This document shows positions 38,662 through 43,299 of a stretch of DNA of 43,299 nucleotides, one piece after another. The first letter of the stretch is position 1. The number at the start of each line of letters is the position of its first letter. The notes beneath the pieces are model-generated. The model was not told the DNA's origin. It did no database searches and saw nothing but the letters and a program-made list of their open reading frames with translations. The translations under genes and the position numbers were made by a program. Source of the DNA: SFLA01 sp045533895 (lineage in GTDB: Bacteria; Bacillota; Clostridia; Oscillospirales; CAG-382). Where the stretch lies: positions 1 to 43,299 of the forward strand of contig JAZSIT010000147.1 of assembly GCA_045533895.1 (NCBI GenBank). The letters run 5' to 3'.

Positions 38662-40299
38662 ATGAGCTCATATTACACCAATAAACCGATTGAAAAAGCA
38701 CTTCCCGTTTATGGGGAAACGGTATCTGAAGAAAGAAAAAATCTGCTTTTGGGCGTACCCATACACGCTATTGAAGAAAAAAAGTTTTTTGCCGTTAAAG
38801 GCGAGCGTGTCCACATGAACTATGATACAGACTGCCTCTTGCTTACAGACGGTGAGTACAGTCCCAACAACGATTACCGCAACAAAGAGTGGTTTCATAT
38901 CCACGGCGGAGGCGGGCGTATAATCACCTTCAAGCTTCCCTATCTTTGCGCGGTAGACGGATTTTCATTTAACACCTGCCGTCACGACGAGGTGGGAGTA
39001 AGATCGCCCATATACGTAAAAATGCGTGTTTCCGCAGACGGAGAAAACTTTGAGACCGTTTACGAAAACAACGACACACGCTCTTCCCGCGATCTGCATA
39101 TCCATAAAATAACCGGAAAATTTAATAAGGTAAAAGCGCTGTACGTTCAATTGGCACTTGAGGTCACACACCACGTTTATATCGATGAATTGGAGATTTT
39201 CGGCTGTACCGACCTTAAAAACGCAAGAGAACCCGTAAACGACGGCAAGTGTGTTTTCAACGATTCCCCCTCCCCCGACGAAATAAACGAATATCCCCCC
39301 GAGGACATACTGGGTGCGAAGAACATCGTGCTTGCATACAACTACCGCCCCGTTGACGAAAATAAGGGACTGCTTACCTATGAAAATTTCCTGCCCATGA
39401 CGGCGTATCTTGACAAGGACGGAAACATTACCGACACTTTTATGGACGGATTTTTGTTTTTGCCCGATGTTTCCTTTGAGTTTTCCCCCTTTGGAAAGCG
39501 TTCTGAGGGCTGGCGCGACTATATGGACAGCATCTTTGCGCCGGACAAAAACTTAAACGCCCTTGAAAAAGCAGCTTATGATGTCGGAAACAAATTAAAT
39601 ATACCCGACTATAAGGTAAAGGTATTCTTCCCTATTCCTTACACCTACACGGGACCTGAAGAATTCGGTATGGTTAACGGAGAGAATCTGGTATTCGATA
39701 ACCCCGAAAGCCGCAAAAAAGCTATAAAATGGCTGATAGATTCACTTATCGAGCGGTATAACGGCGGCAATTACCCTCACACCGAGCTTGAAGGCTTCTA
39801 CTGGTTTGAGGAAGCGCTGAATGTTACAGATAAATACGAAAAAGAAATAGTGCGTTTTGCCTGCGATTACTTAAAGGAAAAAGGGCTTAAATGCTTCTGG
39901 ATACCCTACTTCTGCGCACTTGGTTACGAAGAATGGCAAAGCTACGGCTTTACCGCCGCGTGCATGCAACCCAATTATATGTTTGATTACTCCATTCACA
40001 AAGACAGACTGTACGAAACCGCAAAGCAGGCGCACCGTATGGGTATGTGTGTGGAATTGGAGGTATGGAAGATATACGAGGATGAAAAGGGTAATATAGA
40101 CGATGACAGCCGCGAAAATATAAGAAGATTTATTGAATATCTTGAAGCAGGCAAAGAAACCGGATATATGAAAACAGCCAAAATGTACTACCAAGGCAGT
40201 GCCCACGGATGTATTATTACAAGGGGCTGGAACAGCAAAAACGAATATTACAGAGAAATGTATGACAAGGCTTATCTTTTTGCAAAGAAAAAGCTGTGA
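38662..40299 (+). CDS. DUF4855-type protein with a discoidin-like N-terminal region
   Basis: A 545-residue protein without signal peptide or membrane helix. The N-terminal ~185 residues look like an F5/8C (discoidin) beta-sandwich: LTDGEYSPN, the GGGGRIITFKL strand, VKMRVSADGENFETVY and the VYIDELEIFG closing strand. The C-terminal ~345 residues resemble DUF4855 (LAYNYRP, TFMDGFLFLPD, GFYWFEEAL, KCFWIPYFCALGYEEW), a probable TIM-barrel or glycoside-hydrolase-like domain. I would guess sugar or glycan handling, but the apparent lack of a secretion signal is odd for that. The start ATG has AAGGAGGT upstream. It has its own promoter; only 78 bases and no strong terminator separate it from the next gene. 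Confidence 0.8.
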   Translation: MSSYYTNKPIEKALPVYGETVSEERKNLLLGVPIHAIEEKKFFAVKGERVHMNYDTDCLLLTDGEYSPNNDYRNKEWFHIHGGGGRIITFKLPYLCAVDGFSFNTCRHDEVGVRSPIYVKMRVSADGENFETVYENNDTRSSRDLHIHKITGKFNKVKALYVQLALEVTHHVYIDELEIFGCTDLKNAREPVNDGKCVFNDSPSPDEINEYPPEDILGAKNIVLAYNYRPVDENKGLLTYENFLPMTAYLDKDGNITDTFMDGFLFLPDVSFEFSPFGKRSEGWRDYMDSIFAPDKNLNALEKAAYDVGNKLNIPDYKVKVFFPIPYTYTGPEEFGMVNGENLVFDNPESRKKAIKWLIDSLIERYNGGNYPHTELEGFYWFEEALNVTDKYEKEIVRFACDYLKEKGLKCFWIPYFCALGYEEWQSYGFTAACMQPNYMFDYSIHKDRLYETAKQAHRMGMCVELEVWKIYEDEKGNIDDDSRENIRRFIEYLEAGKETGYMKTAKMYYQGSAHGCIITRGWNSKNEYYREMYDKAYLFAKKKL

Positions 40300-40377
40300 A
40301 AAATTTTTTTCATTTTCTTGTAACCTTTTTGTGTTTTGAAAGGTATTACATATGAAACCATGAAAGGAGACCCCATT

Positions 40378-40884
40378 ATGAAAGGTAAAAGCAAGTGTAA
40401 AATATTAAAAGATATCCGCCGCAAGATAGCGCAGGATAACGATATTGAATTTATAACCACCGAATGCAAGCACAAGGGAGATTGTCTCGGCACCTGCCCC
40501 AAGTGCGAGGCAGAGGTGCGCTATCTTGAAGAACAGCTTAAAAAGCGCAAAGCTGCGGGAAAGCAGGTTGCCGTTGCTGGAATTGCCGCCGCCTTTGTAG
40601 TGGGAGGCACATCCTGCGATATACTTGAAACATTGATTCCCATACAGGGAGATATGGCTCCCCCGCCCGAGGAATCCGTACAGGAAATAGTAAACGGCGA
40701 AATGCCGTCTGAAAGCTCTGAATATGTGACTATGGGAATCTTGCTTCCGCCCGAGGAAAGCGACATTTCCGAGGAAGAAAGAGACGAAAATTCCGAGGAA
40801 TACGCAGAAATGGGAGAAGTGCCCGAAGAATCCTGGGTGGAACTTATGGGCGACGTGGCGGAAGACTTTTCCGATGGAAAGTAA
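40378..40884 (+). CDS. Cys-cluster protein with acidic repeat tail, partner of a radical SAM enzyme
   Basis: A 168-residue protein of unknown function. Parts in order: a basic N-terminal helix with C7 (KSKCKILKDIRRKIA); the cluster C30-x5-C36-x3-C40-x2-C43 in a TECKHKGDCLGTCPKCEAEV block followed by a charged helix; a short hydrophobic stretch (about 63-77) ending at C80; and an acidic, Pro/Ser-rich tail (about 88-168). The tail repeats M-(G)-x-x-(P)-P-E-E-S with Met at 93, 119 and 145, exactly 26 residues apart. The ATG at 40378 follows AAAGGAG; in-frame upstream starts at 40336 (TTG) and 40360 (ATG) have no better SD. The last 11 bases overlap the radical SAM gene. Similar small Cys-motif proteins next to radical SAM genes are known to me from other clostridia, but no role is established. 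Confidence 0.78.
   Translation: MKGKSKCKILKDIRRKIAQDNDIEFITTECKHKGDCLGTCPKCEAEVRYLEEQLKKRKAAGKQVAVAGIAAAFVVGGTSCDILETLIPIQGDMAPPPEESVQEIVNGEMPSESSEYVTMGILLPPEESDISEEERDENSEEYAEMGEVPEESWVELMGDVAEDFSDGK
40654..40881 (+). repeat. Three in-frame repeats with a 78-base period
   Basis: Codons for Met at 40654, 40732 and 40810 begin repeat units spaced exactly 78 bases. The protein repeats share MG.(.)(P)PEES, and the second and third are preceded by S-[SE]-E-Y-x-x. Similarity is at protein level and imperfect in DNA. Confidence 0.6.
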
Positions 40885-41509
40885 AGCGATGACAGCGCCT
40901 GTAATAACTTTTTCAAGACTGCGTATGCAAACCGATGGAAAAGGAGTAACTACCCTTGTGTGCTTTCACGGCTGTCCTCTGCGGTGCGCTTGGTGTATAA
41001 ACCCTTTTTCCTTCGCACCGGACACAAAGCGCACGGATATGACACCGAAAGAACTTTACGACAAGGTGAAGGTTGATAATTTATATTTTCTTGCCACGGG
41101 AGGCGGTGTGACATTCGGCGGTGGCGAGCCCCTTTTGTATGCCGATTTTATAAAAGAATTCCGCAGTATCTGCGGAAACAAATGGCATTTGTGCGCGGAG
41201 ACATCACTTAACGTACCTGCCGAGAACGTAAAGCTTGCTGCAGAATGTATTGATATGTTCTACGTTGACTGCAAGGACACAAACCACGAGATATATTCGC
41301 GCTACACCGGCAAGGACAACCGCAATATGCTTGAAAATCTGAAAATGCTGGTTGACCTTGTGGGCGCGGAGAGAATAACCGTCCGTCTGCCTCTGATTCC
41401 ACAATACAACACGGAAGAGGACAGACAAAAAAGCAGATATCTGCTTGCGAAAATGGGAATTACCCAGTTCGATGAATTTACATACAAAATTAAGAGCACT
41501 TCAAGTTGA
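40874..41509 (+). CDS. Small PFL-activase-like radical SAM enzyme
   Basis: A 211-residue radical SAM protein. The cluster motif is C34-x3-C38-x2-C41 in CFHGCPLRCAWCINP, with an extra C30. VTFGGGEPLLYADF, DMFYVDCKD and ITVRLPLIPQYN follow the pattern of glycyl-radical-enzyme activases (PFL-activase type), as does the N-terminal MQTDGKGVTT. There is no SPASM or extra ferredoxin domain, and no glycyl radical enzyme gene nearby. The first ATG (40874) overlaps the preceding gene by 11 bases; a second ATG at 40889 also has a possible SD. Its stop codon lies in the terminator stem at 41493-41517. The overlap suggests that it acts on, or with, the Cys-cluster protein. Confidence 0.88.
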   Translation: MESKAMTAPVITFSRLRMQTDGKGVTTLVCFHGCPLRCAWCINPFSFAPDTKRTDMTPKELYDKVKVDNLYFLATGGGVTFGGGEPLLYADFIKEFRSICGNKWHLCAETSLNVPAENVKLAAECIDMFYVDCKDTNHEIYSRYTGKDNRNMLENLKMLVDLVGAERITVRLPLIPQYNTEEDRQKSRYLLAKMGITQFDEFTYKIKSTSS

Positions 41510-41517
41510 AGTGCTCT
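41493..41517. terminator. Bidirectional terminator containing the radical SAM stop codon
   Basis: Twelve-base perfect arms (AGAGCACTTCAA / TTGAAGTGCTCT) around a single G, followed by TTTTTTAT. The TGA stop (41507-41509) is in the 3' arm. Opposing A run on the left is weaker, so termination of the Mn catalase transcript (from the right) may be less efficient. Confidence 0.88.
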
Positions 41518-41532
41518 TTTTTATCGGGGTGA

Positions 41533-42198
41533 TTAACCGTTAAAAGACGGCTTTTCAGTTTCTCCGGTGGCAAAAGAATTGGGTCCGGGATTGGAGAGGG
41601 AGAAGTACATTTTTGCGGCTTTTGTAGTGCCGAAATCGCGGTTTGAGCCCGTTTCCTGCACCTTGTTGAAGGCATCGCGGAACATTTGGTTGTGCGCTTC
41701 CTCGCGGTTGAGCAGGAAGTCTATGGTCTCGCGCACCTTTTTATCGTCGATCTGGCGGTAGAGATATTCATACACAACCTTTGCGCGCTGTTCCGAGGCA
41801 ATATTGCTGAGTAAATCGGCGCACAAATCGCCTGTGACGGTTACGTAGTCGCCCGTCCATGAATAGCCCGAAGCATTTATAAGACCGGGGTTAAGACCTA
41901 AAAGCACGTGGGACTGAATCTCACCGCAGGGTACATTTGCGGCATCAACATCGTGTCCGTTTAATAGGTTGATAGTCTGTGCTACCATCTCCATATGACT
42001 AAGTTCCTCGGCGGCAATGTCAAGAAATAAATCTTTAATCTCAGGGTCTTTGATTCTAAAACTTTGGGACATATACTGCATAGCCGCCTTAAGCTCACCG
42101 TTACCGCCGCCAAGCTGTTCCTGTAAAAGTGCCGCATACTGCGGATTTGGTTTCTCCACCGCTACAGGATGAAATAGCATCTTTTCGTGTTTAAACAT
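41533..42198 (-). CDS. Manganese catalase
   Basis: A 221-residue non-haem catalase that decomposes hydrogen peroxide at a dimanganese site, in the cytoplasm. The five expected metal ligands are all visible: E35 in GGGNGELKAAM, E65 and H68 in AAEELSHMEM, E136 in ASEQRAKV and H169 in NREEAHNQMF; spacings 65/68 and 136/169 agree with those of well-studied Mn catalases. It is shorter than the typical 270-300, mainly at the C-terminus. CotJC spore-coat proteins belong to the same fold, but the N-terminus MFKHEKMLFHPV is closer to true catalases. The start has CGGAGGT upstream. An oxidative-defence role in an anaerobe fits. Confidence 0.93.
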   Translation of the reverse strand: MFKHEKMLFHPVAVEKPNPQYAALLQEQLGGGNGELKAAMQYMSQSFRIKDPEIKDLFLDIAAEELSHMEMVAQTINLLNGHDVDAANVPCGEIQSHVLLGLNPGLINASGYSWTGDYVTVTGDLCADLLSNIASEQRAKVVYEYLYRQIDDKKVRETIDFLLNREEAHNQMFRDAFNKVQETGSNRDFGTTKAAKMYFSLSNPGPNSFATGETEKPSFNG

Positions 42199-42278
42199 AA
42201 ATTTACCTCCGTTTACTTTCTATTTACTATTCTTACCAATTTGCAAACGGATATGTAGCAATTTTAATAATTATGTGG

Positions 42279-42284
42279 TATAAT
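42279..42284 (+). promoter_or_regulatory. Extended -10 box before the 109-residue membrane protein
   Basis: TGG-TATAAT is an extended -10 (TGn followed by TATAAT), 31 bases before the start codon. The -35 position (TAGCAA) is a weak match. Confidence 0.55.
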
Positions 42285-42315
42285 TATTTTAATAAAAAAA
42301 ATAACGGAGGAAATT

Positions 42316-42645
42316 ATGATGGAATTTATAGTTCCTTTTATTGTTGGAGTTGTATTGATTGCTCTCGGCATTTCGAATATGCGGGGAAATATTTCATCAC
42401 TACATTCATATCATCGCCATAGAGTTTCCGAAGAAGATAGGATTCCGTTTGGAAAACAAGTGGGATTAGGTACTGTTATTATCGGTGTGGGTATAATAAT
42501 ATTCAGCATTTTGTCTGCTATAACTTTATATACCGAAAATAACATCTTTGTTTTAATTGGAACCGCAGTTTTAATTGTTGGTATTATTGTAGGGCTTGTT
42601 TTAAGCTTTAAGGCGATGATTAAATATAATAAAGGAATTTTCTGA
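42316..42645 (+). CDS. Small membrane protein, three hydrophobic segments
   Basis: A 109-residue integral membrane protein with hydrophobic segments at about 4-20, 46-70 and 76-100 and a conserved-looking loop ISSLHSYHRHRVSEEDRIPFGK between the first two. Similar short proteins with a HYHRxRVxxED-type loop occur in clostridia (DUF3784-like), but I cannot be sure of the family. The start has GGAGG upstream; the ATG at 42316 is followed by a second in-frame ATG at 42319. Codon use is visibly AT-rich compared with genes to the left. Confidence 0.72.
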   Translation: MMEFIVPFIVGVVLIALGISNMRGNISSLHSYHRHRVSEEDRIPFGKQVGLGTVIIGVGIIIFSILSAITLYTENNIFVLIGTAVLIVGIIVGLVLSFKAMIKYNKGIF

Positions 42646-42675
42646 TGAATTCAATTTATAGAGAGGTATACCTAT

Positions 42676-42831
42676 ATGAAAAAGAAGAAATTGTTATTTG
42701 CAATATTATGTGCTTTGGGTAGTGGAACAGTAGGATTCTTTGCAAACCAGTTAACCGAAGTATATGGTTGTGTATTATTTGGTATTGGTGTTGGCATTAT
42801 GGTCTATTCAATTATAAATTTAAGTAAGTGA
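42676..42831 (+). CDS. 51-residue membrane peptide
   Basis: A small open frame with GAGAGGT upstream: a basic start (MKKKKLLFAI), a first hydrophobic helix (about 6-22) and a second (about 32-48). It lies 30 bases after the preceding membrane protein gene, same strand, and shares its AT-rich codon use, so the two are probably co-transcribed. No function can be named. Size alone makes the call less certain, but the SD, a Lys-rich start and two clean hydrophobic segments support a real gene. Confidence 0.6.
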   Translation: MKKKKLLFAILCALGSGTVGFFANQLTEVYGCVLFGIGVGIMVYSIINLSK

Positions 42832-42881
42832 ATAATATATTGAACTGATAACAAAATTCAAATATTTTTGAGGGAAAATTT

Positions 42882-43299
42882 ATGAAAGACGAATGTTTAA
42901 TTTGCGGAGCACCGCTTACATATTTAGAAAACGAAACGCAAATGGAATGTGCCCTTTGTCATAAAAAAGAAAATAGCAAGACTGCTTGTGAAAAGGGACA
43001 TTATGTTTGTAACGATTGCCACACAAAAGGAATGGATAGCATTATTGGGCTTTGCCTTGTCGAAACTTCAAAGAACCCGATAGAAATTATCCAAAAACTA
43101 ATGGCTCAACCGTTTTGCCATATGCACGGGCCCGAGCATCATATTATGGTGGGTGCGGCACTACTGACTGCATATAAGAACGCAGGCGGTAATATTGATT
43201 TACCGAAAGCCTTGGTGGAAATGCAATCGCGAGGCAAACAAGTTCCCGGCGGAGCTTGCGGTTTTTGGGGCGCTTGCGGTGCAGGTATAAGTGCAGGTA
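42882..43299 (+). CDS. DUF5714-type Cys-rich protein, 3' end cut by the window
   Basis: The first 139 residues of a protein with many cysteines: C5-x2-C8, C23-x2-C26, C36, C43-x2-C46, C58, C79, C126 and C132. The first 50 residues look like paired zinc-ribbons (CLICGAPL; CALCHKK; GHYVCNDCHTKGMD). Downstream, FCHMHGPEHHIMVGAALLTAYKN and GGACGFWGACGAGIS are strongly conserved in DUF5714-like proteins of clostridia and methanogens, whose function is unknown; metal or Fe-S binding is likely. The start follows GAGGGAAAATTT. The frame stays open to 43299, so the protein is truncated by the window end, not by mutation. Confidence 0.8.
   Translation, partial: MKDECLICGAPLTYLENETQMECALCHKKENSKTACEKGHYVCNDCHTKGMDSIIGLCLVETSKNPIEIIQKLMAQPFCHMHGPEHHIMVGAALLTAYKNAGGNIDLPKALVEMQSRGKQVPGGACGFWGACGAGISAG

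Noticed and set aside
40606..40620. Lipoprotein signal at Cys80 of the Cys-cluster protein (GGTSC)
   Set aside because: The residue at -3 is Gly, not Leu/Val/Ile, and the segment is at residue 80 behind a charged region, not at the N-terminus.
1..43299. CRISPR arrays, insertion sequences, prophage
   Set aside because: No regularly spaced direct repeats, transposase motifs, integrase or phage structural genes were found on reading both strands.

Overview
The window looks like a chromosomal piece of a spore-forming clostridium (Bacillota, Clostridia; Oscillospiraceae-like is my best guess, not proven). The reasons are an alpha/beta-type small acid-soluble spore protein, the yabP-yabQ-divIC-yabR sporulation and division cluster, a SpoVB-type flippase, HemZ, CdaA/CdaR, long-form HPF, consensus sigma-A promoters and SD-led genes. 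No phage genes, transposases, integrases or CRISPR arrays were seen. Gene density is very high, and most neighbouring genes overlap by 1-25 bases.

Layout. 1-130: a consensus leftward promoter and leader that probably belong to an rRNA operon lying outside the window. 159-1636 (minus): SASP, then a two-gene unit of an unknown protein and a membrane-anchored, apparently dead NodB-like deacetylase. 1773-2234 (plus): zinc-ribbon membrane protein. 2306-6042 (minus): groES-groEL, a THUMP-type RNA methyltransferase and the ribosome hibernation factor. 6175-8777 (minus): an unknown gene, then yabR, divIC, yabQ, yabP, rqcP and HU. 8884-20580 (minus): one long run, read from cdaA: cdaA-cdaR-recJ-rel-dtd-hemZ-uridine kinase-like-spoVB-like-mazG. 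20630-34608 (minus): DUF1385-prmC, then trmH-dprA-topA-plsX-rnc-radical SAM-smc-ftsY-rdgB. 34706-37847 (plus): RNHCP protein, unknown membrane protein, PepF. 37966-38580: MazF-like toxin without a visible antitoxin, and tRNA-Leu(GAG). 38662-43299: accessory-looking genes, namely a DUF4855 protein, a Cys-cluster/repeat protein overlapping a small radical SAM enzyme, Mn catalase, two small membrane proteins and a truncated DUF5714 protein.

How it works together. The left two thirds is housekeeping: protein folding, translation quality control and hibernation, chromosome segregation (SMC), membrane targeting (FtsY), DNA topology and uptake (TopA, DprA), nucleotide sanitation (MazG, RdgB) and two alarmone systems (c-di-AMP and (p)ppGpp) in one transcription unit. 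Three consensus promoters (for groESL, cdaA and trmH) have their -35 box inside the 3' end of the preceding co-directional gene, so long gene runs are divided without intergenic space. The pair DUF1385/RNHCP appears to share one palindromic -10 element read in both directions.

The best candidate for an undescribed system is 40378-41509. A 168-residue protein carries a C-x5-C-x3-C-x2-C cluster and an acidic tail with a 26-residue periodic M-G-x-x-P-E-E-S repeat. It overlaps by 11 bases a compact PFL-activase-like radical SAM enzyme that has no glycyl radical enzyme nearby. This could be a substrate/maturase pair, but that is inference. All calls come from reading the sequence; no searches were run.
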